From Candidatus Lindowbacteria bacterium RIFCSPLOWO2_12_FULL_62_27 (GTDB lineage: Bacteria > Lindowbacteria > 2-12-FULL-62-27): 64,000 nt of DNA. A program made the translations under genes and the position numbers. Of the stretch, positions 38,842 through 48,301 are shown one piece after another (positions within the stretch are counted from its first letter, which is position 1; the number at the start of each line of letters is the position of its first letter). Location of the stretch: positions 255,606-319,605 of the forward strand of contig MFPR01000028.1 in assembly GCA_001784175.1 (NCBI GenBank). Reading direction: 5' to 3'. The notes under the pieces are model-generated. The model made no database searches. It was not told where the DNA came from and worked only from the letters and a program-made list of their open reading frames with translations.

Positions 38842-40590
38842 TTGATCTTCGGCGGTCCCGCAGAAGGAACCTCCGACACGGTCCCGCCGGCCTTGCAGTC
38901 TCTCTATGTTGAAGCCGATCGGGGCGATCCCGCGTCGCAGGCGAAACTGGCCGGGGCGTTCCGGCGCGGCGAGCACGTGAGGCGCGACTATCGCCGCGCG
39001 CTGGAGTTGGCGACCCGCGCGGCGGAGAGGAAACATCCGTACGGCTGGTTTGAACTTGCCGTGATGTATCGAGACGGCTTGGGTGTGGAGAAAAATTCCG
39101 AAAAGTCGATGGAGCTTTTCAAACTTTGTGCCGGCGGAATCAAAAAAATGGCGGAAAAGGGCGACCCCTACGCCCAGGCGAACCTTGGCTGGATGCACGA
39201 CCGGGGCGTTGCGGTGCGGCAGGATGGCAAGGAGGCCGCGAAGTGGGCGCGCCGCGCGGCAGACCAGGGATATGCGCGGGGGCAATTCAACCTCGGCGTG
39301 ATGTACAGCCAGGGCAAGGGCGTGCCGTTGGACGATGCGGAAGCCGTGAGATGGTATCGCAAGTCGGCGGACCAGGGATTTACCCACGCGCAGCTCAATT
39401 TGGGATTCATGTTCCAGAAAGGCCGCGGGACCCATCAGGACGACACCGAGGCGGTGTCGTGGTATCGGCGCGCGGCGGAACAGGGCATGGCGGGAGCGCA
39501 GTTCAACATGGGAGTTCTTTGCATGAGCGGCTTGGGCGTTGCGGGAAATGACACGGAGGCGGCCGGATGGTTTCGTTTGGCCGCGGACCAGGATGAAGTG
39601 CAGGCGATGACCGCGCTGGGTGAAATGTACGCCGCCGGCCGCGGTGTGGCCCGGAACGATACGGAATCGGCGGTCTGGTACAGGCGTGCGGCTGAAAAAT
39701 ATCATGTTCTTGCGCAGGCTCGGATGGGAGTGCTGTACGAACGCGGCCAAGGCGTGCCGCGGGATGACACGGAGGCCGCCCGGTGGTACCGGAGGGCGGC
39801 GGTCCAGGGCGACACGGTGGCGCGCTACAATCTGGGAGTTCTACAGGATCTCGGCCGGGGCGTTGCGCGGGACACGGCGCAGTCGGTGAAATGGTATCGG
39901 TCCGCCGCCGAGCAGGGGTATCCGCCGGCGCAGTTTCAACTTGGCGTCAAGTATCTCAAGGGCGAAGGCGTGGCTCGCGATCCGACGGAATCCGGCCGCT
40001 GGTTCCGAAAGGCGACCGCGTCGGGCGACGCGACGATCCGGTACCGGCTGGGCCTCATGTACGCGACCGGCGACGGCGTCCAGAAGGACGACGCGCAGGC
40101 GATCCGGTGGTTGTTGGATGCGGCGCAACTCGGGCATGCGGCGGCGCAATTTTCCGTGGGAAACCTCTACGCCCGTGGCATTGGCCTGCGCAAAGATCCA
40201 AACGAGGCGGTCAAATGGTATCAGCTCGCGGCCGATCAGGGATACGAGGAGGCGGCCAAGTCCCTCCGTGAGATGAGCCGGCCGGCGGACGTAGATCCGA
40301 AAAAACTCGAGGCCGAACTTGTCAAGGCGTCGAAGGCGTATCTGGCGGCGAGATCGAAGTACGAGCGGCGCGCCGGGGATCTCAAGGCCGTCCGGACCGG
40401 CGACACCGAATCGCAGTACGTGGAGCTGATGCGCTTCGCGGCCGACGAAGTTCTTCCGGCGACGACGCGATTCGGCCGTCTGATGGCCGCGTACCAGAAA
40501 CAGTTCGGCCGGCCGAAGCTGGTGGATCTCGCCGCGCGGCACGGCTTCCGGGACCTCCTGGGCACGGCGGAGGGCCGGGCGGCGTTCTGA
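38842..40590 (+). CDS. Sel1-repeat protein, probably exported
   Basis: This protein of at least 582 residues is built of about eleven or twelve Sel1/TPR-like repeats of 36 residues (for example GQFNLGVMYSQGKGVPLDDA, AVRWYRKSADQGFTHAQLNL) between residues 20 and 465. A charged C-terminal helical region of about 110 residues follows. Sel1 repeats form protein-binding solenoids. No ATG or GTG is in frame after the preceding stop at 38719-38721. The first standard start is TTG 38842, but the frame continues upstream to a CTG at 38776 with GGGAGG nine bases before it. The extra residues (ERLIRACAPAAPVAVAVTLL) make a convincing signal peptide, so the real start may be CTG 38776. Confidence 0.85.
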   Translation: MIFGGPAEGTSDTVPPALQSLYVEADRGDPASQAKLAGAFRRGEHVRRDYRRALELATRAAERKHPYGWFELAVMYRDGLGVEKNSEKSMELFKLCAGGIKKMAEKGDPYAQANLGWMHDRGVAVRQDGKEAAKWARRAADQGYARGQFNLGVMYSQGKGVPLDDAEAVRWYRKSADQGFTHAQLNLGFMFQKGRGTHQDDTEAVSWYRRAAEQGMAGAQFNMGVLCMSGLGVAGNDTEAAGWFRLAADQDEVQAMTALGEMYAAGRGVARNDTESAVWYRRAAEKYHVLAQARMGVLYERGQGVPRDDTEAARWYRRAAVQGDTVARYNLGVLQDLGRGVARDTAQSVKWYRSAAEQGYPPAQFQLGVKYLKGEGVARDPTESGRWFRKATASGDATIRYRLGLMYATGDGVQKDDAQAIRWLLDAAQLGHAAAQFSVGNLYARGIGLRKDPNEAVKWYQLAADQGYEEAAKSLREMSRPADVDPKKLEAELVKASKAYLAARSKYERRAGDLKAVRTGDTESQYVELMRFAADEVLPATTRFGRLMAAYQKQFGRPKLVDLAARHGFRDLLGTAEGRAAF

Positions 40591-40591
40591 C

Positions 40592-42295
40592 ATGCAGAAT
40601 CTCGTTTCCTTCTGCGGCATGTTCGTTCTGATCTTTCTGGCCTGGCTCATTTCGGATAACCGGCGGGCGTTTCCGTGGCGCGTGGTGGTGTGGGGGATCG
40701 CGCTGCAGATGGCGTTCGGGTTTCTGGTGCTGTGGTGGGAGCCGGGGTCCCGGTTTTTTCTCAAGCTCAACGACGTCTTTAACGCGCTCTTGGGGTTCAG
40801 CAAGGAGGGCGCCGTCTTTGTGTTCAACTCGGTTGGGTTGGCTGACCAGACCGGTGGAATCCCGCCGTCGCTCAAGGATTATCTGACGCGGCTCGGCGCC
40901 GAGTCGAAGGATCCCGTGGTGCAGCTTGCGATCCGGACCGGCACCGTGCCCGGATTTTTCTTTGCGTTCCAGGTGTTGACGACGATCATCTTTTTCAGCG
41001 CGCTGATCTCGGTGCTCTATTACCTGGGCGTCATGCAAAAAATCGTCCTCCTCTTCGCAAAGATCATGGCGCGCACGATGCGGGTGTCCGGGGCCGAGTC
41101 GCTGTCGAACTCGGCGAACATCTTCGTCGGCCAGACCGAGGCGCCGCTCGTGGTTCGGCCGTACATCGAAAAAATGACGAAATCGGAAATCATGGCCATC
41201 ATGGTCGGCGGGTTCGCCAACACCGCCGGCGGCGTGCTCGGCGCCTACGTCATGATGCTGTCCGGGTATTTTCCCAACGTCGCGGCGCACCTGATCTCGG
41301 CGTCGCTCCTGTCCGCGCCGGCCGCGTTCATCTTCGCCAAGGTCATGGTGCCGGAACGCGAGGATCCCCTGACGATGGGCGAGGTGCGGATGGATGTGCC
41401 GATCGAGGACGCGAACCTGATCGACGCCGCCGCCAACGGCACGACGGTCGGCTGGCAACTGGCCATCAACGTTGCGGCGATGCTGATCTCCTTCGTCGCG
41501 CTGATCGCAATGGCCAACCTCGGCGTGACGTGGGTGGGCGGATTCTTCCACGATCCGGCCGGGTTCGTACACTTCAACCTGATGGCGGCCGCGGCGATCG
41601 CGGCGCTCCTGGCCGTCGAGCGCTACGGCCCGCAACGTGACCTGCACGTGTGGGTCCTCTTTGTCGCCCTCGTTCTCGCCTTCTTTTTCGGCAAGGCGCT
41701 CCTGCCGGGCGATACGGCGCGCAAGCTGGCGCTGATCGGTCTTGCTGCGTGGCTGCCGCTGTTTCTGCAGATGTACCGGAAACGGCCGTACGGCGCGTGG
41801 GGCTGGGGCAGCCTTCTGGCGATCGCCGTCGCGGCGGACCTCGTCTATTTTCTGAAAGGCCCGCTGGGGCCGGACACGAAACTTTCCCTGCAGCTCATTC
41901 TGGGATGGATGCACTGGCCGATCGCCTTCTGCATGGGCGTGCCGGCCCAGGACTGCCTCGCGGCCGGAAAACTGCTGGGCGAGAAATTGATCCTGACCGA
42001 ATTCATCGCGTATCTCGACTTGTCGAGCATGTTGGGCGCCGCGGGCCGCGGGGAGATTCCGGCGATGGACCCGAGGTCGATCGTGATCGTCTCCTACGCG
42101 CTCTGCGGGTTTTCGAATTTCGCCTCGATCGCGATCCAGATCGGCGGCATTTCGCCGCTCGCGCCCTCCCGGCGCCACGACATCGCGCGGCTGGGATTCA
42201 AGGCGATGGTGGGGGGCGCCCTCGCCACTTTCATGATCGCCTGCGTGGCCGGCACGTTCTACACGGGCCGGTCGATGCTCGGGATCATTGAATGA
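40592..42295 (+). CDS. NupC-type concentrative nucleoside transporter with internal insertion
   Basis: This 567-residue integral membrane protein has the CNT family motifs: the gate region GAESLSNSANIFVGQTEAP (about 165-183) and GGFANTAGGVLGAY (about 208-221) in the first half, and GVPAQDCLAAGKLLGEKLIL, TEFIAYLDLS and YALCGFSNFASIAIQIGGI in the second. Canonical bacterial NupC is about 400-420 residues. The excess is largely an insertion between VALIAMANLG (about 305) and LQLILGW (about 435) containing three to four extra hydrophobic segments. It should carry nucleosides with Na+ or H+. The gene starts two bases after the Sel1 stop and overlaps the CstA gene by ATGA. Confidence 0.88.
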   Translation: MQNLVSFCGMFVLIFLAWLISDNRRAFPWRVVVWGIALQMAFGFLVLWWEPGSRFFLKLNDVFNALLGFSKEGAVFVFNSVGLADQTGGIPPSLKDYLTRLGAESKDPVVQLAIRTGTVPGFFFAFQVLTTIIFFSALISVLYYLGVMQKIVLLFAKIMARTMRVSGAESLSNSANIFVGQTEAPLVVRPYIEKMTKSEIMAIMVGGFANTAGGVLGAYVMMLSGYFPNVAAHLISASLLSAPAAFIFAKVMVPEREDPLTMGEVRMDVPIEDANLIDAAANGTTVGWQLAINVAAMLISFVALIAMANLGVTWVGGFFHDPAGFVHFNLMAAAAIAALLAVERYGPQRDLHVWVLFVALVLAFFFGKALLPGDTARKLALIGLAAWLPLFLQMYRKRPYGAWGWGSLLAIAVAADLVYFLKGPLGPDTKLSLQLILGWMHWPIAFCMGVPAQDCLAAGKLLGEKLILTEFIAYLDLSSMLGAAGRGEIPAMDPRSIVIVSYALCGFSNFASIAIQIGGISPLAPSRRHDIARLGFKAMVGGALATFMIACVAGTFYTGRSMLGIIE

Positions 42296-43938
42296 GCCTC
42301 ATCGCCATCGGCCTGACCGGCGTCGGGCTTCTCCTGGCCGGATACTGGATTTACGGCCGGTTCATCGCCGGCGTGTTCGGCCTCGATCCGGCGCGCCGGA
42401 CGCCCGCGCGGGAGATGAACGATGGCGTGGATTTCATCCCGACGCGGCCCGTGGTTCTCTTGGGCCAGCATTTCGCCGCGATCGCGGCCGTGGGGCCGAT
42501 CGCCGGGCCGATTCTGGCCGGGACGAAATACGGGTGGCTGGTCAGTTTCGTGTGGATCATCTTCGGCGCGATTCTGATCGGCGCCGTCCACGATTTTTCC
42601 GCGCTCGTCGCGAGCGTCCGCCACAAGGCGCGGTCGATCGCGGAGATCGTGGGCGCCTACATGAATCCGTGGGCGCAGAAATTGTTTCAGGTCTACATCT
42701 GGCTGTCGCTCGTGTACGTGATCGTCGTTTTCACGGACCTGACGGCCGCCGCCTTTGCGACGCGGCCGGAGCAGGGCGCGGAGAATTTCGGTCCGGGCGT
42801 GGCGTCAAGCTCCTTTCTGTATTTGATTCTCGCCGTCGTCATGGGCTTTTTGATGTACCGCCGGCACGCGCCGCTGTGGGCGGTGACGGCCGGCGGCGTG
42901 CTGTTGCTCCTGGTGTTCATTCAGCTCGGCCAGTCGATTCCGGTTCATCTGAGCCGGGAATCCTGGCACATGGTGATTCTGGGGTACTGCTTCATCGCCA
43001 GCGTCATTCCGATGTGGATCCTGCTTCAGCCGCGCGGGTATCTGGGCGGATTCATTCTGTACGCGAGTCTCTTGGCGGGCCTGCTGGGTTTTATTTTTTA
43101 TTCGGAGCCAGTGACGGCGCCGACGGTGTCGCCCGACACCCACTGGGAGATTTTCCCGCTCGGCGCCGGGCTCTTTCCGCTCCTCTTTACGACGATCGCC
43201 TGCGGCGCCTGTTCCGGATTTCACGGCCTCGTGTCCGCCGGCACGACCGCCCGCCAGCTCGCGGACGAACCGGACGCGCGGCTGGTCGGGTACGGCGGGA
43301 TGCTCCTCGAGGGATTCGTCGCACTGGTGGCATTGTCGACCGTGATTCTCTTCGTCTCCAAGGGCTCGACCGGGCCGTCGACGCCCGACGAAATTTACGC
43401 GCGCGGACTGGCGACCTTCCTGCAACTGGTCGGGATCCCGTTCGCGCTTGGCGTGGCGTTCGCGAAACTTGCGTTCGCGACGTTCATCTACGACACGCTC
43501 GATGTCGCCACGCGGCTGGGCCGGTACATTTTTCAGGAGCTGACCGGCTGGTCCGGCCGCGCCGGAAAATACATCGGGACGTTTCTGACCGTCGCCGTCC
43601 CCGGGTACGTGCTTCTGACCGCACCGGCCGGCGGCGCGCCGCCGTGGAAAACATACTGGCCGCTCTTCGGCACGTCGAACCAGCTTCTCGCGTGTCTCAC
43701 GCTTGCGGCGGTCACGGTGTGGCTCAAGCGCGAGGGCCGGAAGTGGTGGGTGACCGGCGTGCCGTGCGTGTTCATGGCGCTGGTGACATTGACGAGCCTC
43801 GTGGCGATCAATCTGAAATGGATCCGGGCCGGCGAATCGGTCAGCGCCGTGAGCGTCGCCAGTGCGGCGCTCTTTGCGCTTGCGGTGGCGCTGCTCGTGA
43901 CGGCGCTCCATTATTTTCGAAAGCCCGTCGCCGCCTGA
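42292..43938 (+). CDS. cstA: carbon starvation protein A (CstA-like transporter)
   Basis: This 548-residue protein has about fourteen membrane spans. The CstA features are the N-terminal DFIPTRPVVLLGQHFAAIAA (about 45-64) followed by GPIAGPI, the VHDFSALVASVRHKARSI loop (about 100-117) and CGACSGFHGLVSAGTTARQL (about 304-323). E. coli CstA (about 700 residues) and its relative BtsT import pyruvate and perhaps peptides; this is the shorter version common outside enterobacteria. The start overlaps the nucleoside transporter stop (ATGA), so two nutrient-uptake genes are coupled. No BtsSR-like sensor is present. Confidence 0.92.
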   Translation: MSLIAIGLTGVGLLLAGYWIYGRFIAGVFGLDPARRTPAREMNDGVDFIPTRPVVLLGQHFAAIAAVGPIAGPILAGTKYGWLVSFVWIIFGAILIGAVHDFSALVASVRHKARSIAEIVGAYMNPWAQKLFQVYIWLSLVYVIVVFTDLTAAAFATRPEQGAENFGPGVASSSFLYLILAVVMGFLMYRRHAPLWAVTAGGVLLLLVFIQLGQSIPVHLSRESWHMVILGYCFIASVIPMWILLQPRGYLGGFILYASLLAGLLGFIFYSEPVTAPTVSPDTHWEIFPLGAGLFPLLFTTIACGACSGFHGLVSAGTTARQLADEPDARLVGYGGMLLEGFVALVALSTVILFVSKGSTGPSTPDEIYARGLATFLQLVGIPFALGVAFAKLAFATFIYDTLDVATRLGRYIFQELTGWSGRAGKYIGTFLTVAVPGYVLLTAPAGGAPPWKTYWPLFGTSNQLLACLTLAAVTVWLKREGRKWWVTGVPCVFMALVTLTSLVAINLKWIRAGESVSAVSVASAALFALAVALLVTALHYFRKPVAA

Positions 43939-43939
43939 C

Positions 43940-44701
43940 ATGCTGGTCCCCGACTTGAAAGGCCAGGTCGCGCTCGTGACCGGCGGCAACCGCGGGATCG
44001 GCCGGAGCGTCGCGCTGGCGCTGGCGCGGCAGGGCGCGACGGTCTGCATCACGGGCCGGAACCGCGAGACGCTGGCCTCGACCGCCGAGGAGTTGCAGGC
44101 GGCCAGCCCGGACTCGTTCTGGATGGCGTGCGACGTGCGGGACGAGAAGCAGCAGCAGGCGGTGTTTCAGGAGATCCTGAAGCGGCACCTGCGGCTGGAC
44201 ATCTGCGTCGCGAACGCGGGCGAGGCGGCGCTGGCGACGGCGACACGGACGACGCTGGAGGACTGGCGTCGCGACATCGACACGAACCTCACGGGCCTCT
44301 TCATCACGACGACCGAGAGCCTCCGGATCATGATGCGCCGGAAATCCGGATACATCATCGGCATTGTCTCCAAAGCCGGCACGACCGCCTTCGTCGCCCG
44401 CGCGTCCTATTGCGCGTCGAAATGGGGCGCGCGCGGGTTTCTGAAATGCCTGGCGATGGAAGCCGAGAAATCGAACGTCAAGGTCACCGCGCTGTGCCCG
44501 GCGTCGGTCGCGACTGATTTTCAGAAAAACAATCCCAAGGGCACGGACTGGATGATGGCGTCGGAAACCGTCGCCGACGCGGTGCTGTACCTCTTGTCGC
44601 TCGAAAAAAACGCCTACATCGACGAGTGGCTCATCTCGGTCTGGATCAAACCCGAAAAGCCGAACCCCGACCAGCCTTCTCTGATTAAACCGCCCGGCTG
44701 A
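43940..44701 (+). CDS. short-chain dehydrogenase/reductase
   Basis: This 253-residue protein is a classical SDR. The nucleotide-binding motif is TGGNRGIGRSVA (about 14-25), the structural NAG motif is VANAGEA, the catalytic serine is probably in IGIVSKAG, and the catalytic pair is YCASK (about 155-159). The basic residue after the first Gly loop and TGRNRE near residue 36 suggest NADP(H) preference. The C-terminal region has VTALCPASVATDF. The substrate is not predictable. It starts one base after the cstA stop and its last 17 bp overlap the convergent glycosyltransferase gene. Confidence 0.9.
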   Translation: MLVPDLKGQVALVTGGNRGIGRSVALALARQGATVCITGRNRETLASTAEELQAASPDSFWMACDVRDEKQQQAVFQEILKRHLRLDICVANAGEAALATATRTTLEDWRRDIDTNLTGLFITTTESLRIMMRRKSGYIIGIVSKAGTTAFVARASYCASKWGARGFLKCLAMEAEKSNVKVTALCPASVATDFQKNNPKGTDWMMASETVADAVLYLLSLEKNAYIDEWLISVWIKPEKPNPDQPSLIKPPG

Positions 44702-45887
44702 TTTCTTCGAGGACCGTTTTCATCCGGCGTCCGTATGTGTGCCGGGCGCGGATCATCTCCTGCATCCCGCGGATTCCTTCGGCGCGCCGCTCCGGTTGCC
44801 GGACCGCGTCGTGGATTCGCCGGACCAGTTCCTGCGCCGTGCCGTACTGCGGGACGCGCAGGCCGGGCAGGAGGTCCCGGATCGCGGGCCGGGCGTCGGT
44901 GATCAGGAATCCGCCGCAAGCCGGCACGTCGAGCAGCCGCTGATTGCAGCCGCGGGACATTTGCGCGTGGGAAATATTCAGCGTGATGAGGGATCTCCGG
45001 TAGACCGTGCTCAGGCCCGCGTAGTACGGCACCGGGCCCTTATAGTGCGCCGTGCCGTCCAGCGCTTCCTTCCAATCCTCGAACCCGTACACGTTCACTC
45101 CGACGGTTTCGAGCGCGCGGACCAGATGCAGTTTGCACCGGATCGTCGCCAGCCGCAGGGCGGCGTGGCGCACGCGCCCGTCCGGATCGGCAATCTCGGC
45201 GCCGGCCTCGCGAAGGAAATCCTCCCACGCGAGGCAGCACCGCTCGCATCGCGCCTCCGCGTACTCGCGCGCCAGGCGGGCCGCGCCCGCGTCGAATTCA
45301 GAGAGCATCCCATCGAAGATCGGGAGGCTTGCGAGATCGAGATTTCCGACGAACGTGACCGGCGCATCCGGCAGGTTTGGAACATCCGCGGCGCCTTCGG
45401 CCCACGCCGGGTTTACGGCGTGCGGCAGGTATACGGCGTTGCGATATCCGCGGGCTTTCAGGGACTCGACAAATGTCTCATCGACTGCAAAAAAAAAGAG
45501 CCGCTCGTAATCGCGCGCGGCTGGTCCCAGCCGCCGGTCCGCGTGCCAGGGCGCATAAGAGTTGAAGGGATCGTCGACGTACCAGAGGGCGATCGTCTTT
45601 TTCAACCGCATGAGGTCCGCCGCCATGATTCCACCGTCGTCGAGGCCGTCCCCGTTGATCGCGAAAAAAAAGTCGTACCGGCCTTCCCTCACGGCCTCCC
45701 GGAGCGCGGGTTCGGAAAAAAAAACTTGCGGATCGGCGGCGTTCCGGCGCACGGCCGGATAGCGCACGGCGCATCCGTTTTCCAGAAATCCTTCCACGCA
45801 ATCGTCCATGATCACGTAGTAGACGCCGGTCAGCGCCGTCATCGCGCGCCCGGCGCCGGCCGGATCCAAACGCCGGATCAGGTCCAA
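44685..45887 (-). CDS. CgeB-like glycosyltransferase (DUF3880/GT4-type)
   Basis: This 400-residue protein has an N-terminal half with WYVDDPFNSYAPWH (about 103-116), VDETFVESLKARGYRNAVYLPHA and TFVGNLDL, as in DUF3880/CgeB-type transferases. The C-terminal Rossmann half has the LDVPACGGFLITD (about 311-323) motif of the Glyco_trans_1_2 domain, where a conserved acidic residue normally contacts the sugar nucleotide. It probably modifies surface glycan or a glycosylated protein. The gene starts at TTG 45887 within the end of the YfhO-like gene, or at ATG 45842. It is the last gene of the minus-strand run that starts at ridA. Confidence 0.75.
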   Translation of the reverse strand: MDLIRRLDPAGAGRAMTALTGVYYVIMDDCVEGFLENGCAVRYPAVRRNAADPQVFFSEPALREAVREGRYDFFFAINGDGLDDGGIMAADLMRLKKTIALWYVDDPFNSYAPWHADRRLGPAARDYERLFFFAVDETFVESLKARGYRNAVYLPHAVNPAWAEGAADVPNLPDAPVTFVGNLDLASLPIFDGMLSEFDAGAARLAREYAEARCERCCLAWEDFLREAGAEIADPDGRVRHAALRLATIRCKLHLVRALETVGVNVYGFEDWKEALDGTAHYKGPVPYYAGLSTVYRRSLITLNISHAQMSRGCNQRLLDVPACGGFLITDARPAIRDLLPGLRVPQYGTAQELVRRIHDAVRQPERRAEGIRGMQEMIRARHTYGRRMKTVLEEISRAV

Positions 45888-48301
45888 CGCGTTCGGAGAA
45901 ACCAGAACGCCAGCCAGCCCAGCCCGAAAATCCCGAAGACCCAGCCCAGCTTGACTTCCCGCGGGTCGTACCAGAACACAACCTGGCTTGCGCCGGGACC
46001 GATCTCGACGCCACGGAACAGGTAGTCGGCCCGCAGGACCGGCTGTTCAACGCCGTTCACGCTGGCCCGCCAGCCGGAGCGATACCGGTCCGTCAATACG
46101 AGCACGCCGCCCGTGCGGGTTTCCGCCGCGATTTCGATCCGGCTCGATTTGTATGAAACCGGCCGGGCGGTCGGCGTGTCGGCCTCCCAGTCCGTCCGGG
46201 AGGCAGGCCGGTCGAGGACGGCCACCGACTTCACGTCCTCTCCGAGGCGTTTCAGCGCCTCCAAGCCGGCCTCGCCGGGCGCGACGACGGTTTTTTGCGC
46301 GACGAAGATTCTGGGCAGGCGCTTTTCGTTTTCGTACAGATAGACCGTGCTCTTCTTGTCGAAAATCAGGTCCATGTAATTGACGCTCCGGTAGACGGGG
46401 TGGTCGGTGTCGCTCATGACGAGCCGGTGGCCGGGCGTGTCCACGGGCGCTTCGGTCAGGAGGTACCGGACGCCGAGCAGATTGTAAAGCGGATGGTCGA
46501 TATGCCGGATCCCCTCGATCTGGCCGATGAGTTCCTTCCGAAACGAGGCGCCCTCGATGACTTCCAGGTAATTCATGTAAATCCGCTCGTTGATCCCCAT
46601 CCCGCCGTTCACGTCCTGCCAGCCGTACTTGAGGGAGGTGTCGATGGCCCACGCGCCGGCATAGCCGTTCAGCCGCTCGATGCCGATCGTGTCATTAATA
46701 TATTTGTATATACGTGAAGTGGGGAAGTAATGCTCGAGATGGCCCGGGAAAATAAATTTCCCGTTTGCGACCCAGACGTCCAGAAAGACGAGCACCGGCA
46801 GAAGGATCACCCCGACCCGGCCGAACCGCGCGACTGAGAAGACCCATCGGAAAAACGCCAGCATGATCAGGATCGACACGCACGCGGTCGTCACCGCGCG
46901 CAGGATGGCGGAATACACGCGCGGGATATGTCCGTAATAATACTCGATCGGGTTGGCCGGGCCCCGCGCGCGCGCATAGTAATAATCGATGATCCTGACG
47001 CCGATGGGCCGCACCTGCTCGTAGATCGGGTCGCGAAACGCCCACACCACGGCGGGCGCCGCGAGACACAGGACGGCGCAGGCCCAGAGCATCCGCCGGG
47101 CCGTCCGGCCGGCCACGAGCGGTTCGGCCGCAGCTCTCTGGCGCATCATCTCCTGCCAGCCCAGCGCCGCGAGCACGCAGATAAAGAACTCGGCCACCGG
47201 GATGATTTTGTAAGTCATCCGGAACGAGGAAAAGAGCGGCAGAATTTCTCTCAGCGCCGGAAACACCGGCGTGTAGCCGCCCATGGCGAGAAGCAGATAG
47301 ACGAGGGCGAAGCCGCCGAAAAACCGGGCCACGGCCATCGCCGGCCCCACGCCGCGCGCGGCCGCCCAGAGCGCTCCGAAAACCGTGGCGACGCCGAGAT
47401 ACGGAAACGCGCCCCAGATGCTGCTGACCGGACCCCAGAACGTCCCGTCAAACGGCGAGCCGAACACGTCCGGAAACAAATAGAGGAAGAGGTACAGCGG
47501 ATGGAGCGCGGAGGCTTTCGAGTCATAGTCGACGTCCGCGATCACGCGCGTGCTTTCATTCAGAAGCTGCCATGCCGGCATGCTCTGAGGCAGGGCCATG
47601 AGCGCGGCGGACACGCCGTAGACGGCGAGGCCTTTCGCGGCGAACCAAAACGCCTCGCGGCGGGTCCCCGCGCCTGAGCGCATCCATGAGCGGATGAGAA
47701 CGTACGGCAGGAAGGCGTTGCCGAGGAAGATCGCGTACTCGGCGAATCCTGTCAGAACAGGGAGCGCGTTGAAGAGTCCGGCGAGCGCGAACCACACAAG
47801 CCTTCGGTGTCTCAGGCCGCGTTCGATCGCCCAGAAAAACCAGGGGATCCATGTCAGCGACTGAAGGACGCACGGCAGGCCGCCGACGATCCTCATCATG
47901 ACGTTCCGGCCAAGCGCAAACGCCAACCCCGCCGCCAGCGCGCAGGACCGGCCGGCGCCGAGGTCGCGCGTAAACAGATAGACGCCCATCGCCGCGAGCG
48001 ACAGATGGATCAGGTAGTCGATGAGGAAATACTGCGGCCAGGGCGCGCCGAGAAAAAACGGCCAGTTGAACGGATAGTAGACGCCGGTCATGGAATGGAT
48101 CCATGGCTGGCCGGCCCATTCGGCCGTCGTCCAGTACGGAAACCCGCCTTCGAGGATCAACTGCCGGGTGTGGTAGGGAAACGCGCCGAGCGAGGAGAAA
48201 TCGAAAAACGAGAAGGGCATGAGCTGGGGACTGTCGAGGACCGGGAGAAAGAAAACCGCGAGGGCCGCGAGCAGTCCCAGGAACGGCGCCGCTTTTTTCA
48301 C
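45878..48301 (-). CDS. YfhO-like polytopic membrane protein (GT-C fold)
   Basis: This 807-residue protein starts at GTG 48301 (overlapping the previous stop, GTGA) with a membrane segment PFLGLLAALAVFFLPVL. About twelve to thirteen hydrophobic spans fill residues 5-600, including FFDFSSLGAFPYH, IHSMTGVYYPFNWPFFLGAP and YPLYLF-type loops typical of bacterial membrane protein YfhO. A large extracytoplasmic domain follows (about 610-770) and a final span (KLGWVFGIFGLGWLAFWFL) sits near the C-terminus. YfhO proteins are lipid-linked-sugar-dependent glycosyltransferases that decorate teichoic acids or glycolipids in Gram-positives; in this Gram-negative context the acceptor is unknown. The adjacent soluble glycosyltransferase suggests a shared glycan pathway. 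Confidence 0.8.
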   Translation of the reverse strand: MKKAAPFLGLLAALAVFFLPVLDSPQLMPFSFFDFSSLGAFPYHTRQLILEGGFPYWTTAEWAGQPWIHSMTGVYYPFNWPFFLGAPWPQYFLIDYLIHLSLAAMGVYLFTRDLGAGRSCALAAGLAFALGRNVMMRIVGGLPCVLQSLTWIPWFFWAIERGLRHRRLVWFALAGLFNALPVLTGFAEYAIFLGNAFLPYVLIRSWMRSGAGTRREAFWFAAKGLAVYGVSAALMALPQSMPAWQLLNESTRVIADVDYDSKASALHPLYLFLYLFPDVFGSPFDGTFWGPVSSIWGAFPYLGVATVFGALWAAARGVGPAMAVARFFGGFALVYLLLAMGGYTPVFPALREILPLFSSFRMTYKIIPVAEFFICVLAALGWQEMMRQRAAAEPLVAGRTARRMLWACAVLCLAAPAVVWAFRDPIYEQVRPIGVRIIDYYYARARGPANPIEYYYGHIPRVYSAILRAVTTACVSILIMLAFFRWVFSVARFGRVGVILLPVLVFLDVWVANGKFIFPGHLEHYFPTSRIYKYINDTIGIERLNGYAGAWAIDTSLKYGWQDVNGGMGINERIYMNYLEVIEGASFRKELIGQIEGIRHIDHPLYNLLGVRYLLTEAPVDTPGHRLVMSDTDHPVYRSVNYMDLIFDKKSTVYLYENEKRLPRIFVAQKTVVAPGEAGLEALKRLGEDVKSVAVLDRPASRTDWEADTPTARPVSYKSSRIEIAAETRTGGVLVLTDRYRSGWRASVNGVEQPVLRADYLFRGVEIGPGASQVVFWYDPREVKLGWVFGIFGLGWLAFWFLRTRWT

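Noticed and set aside
40382-43958. Long open frames of about 550-600 codons antisense to or frame-shifted from the nucleoside transporter and CstA genes
   Set aside because: Composition is His/Arg/Glu/Gln-rich without hydrophobic core or motifs, while the alternative frames give complete transporter families.
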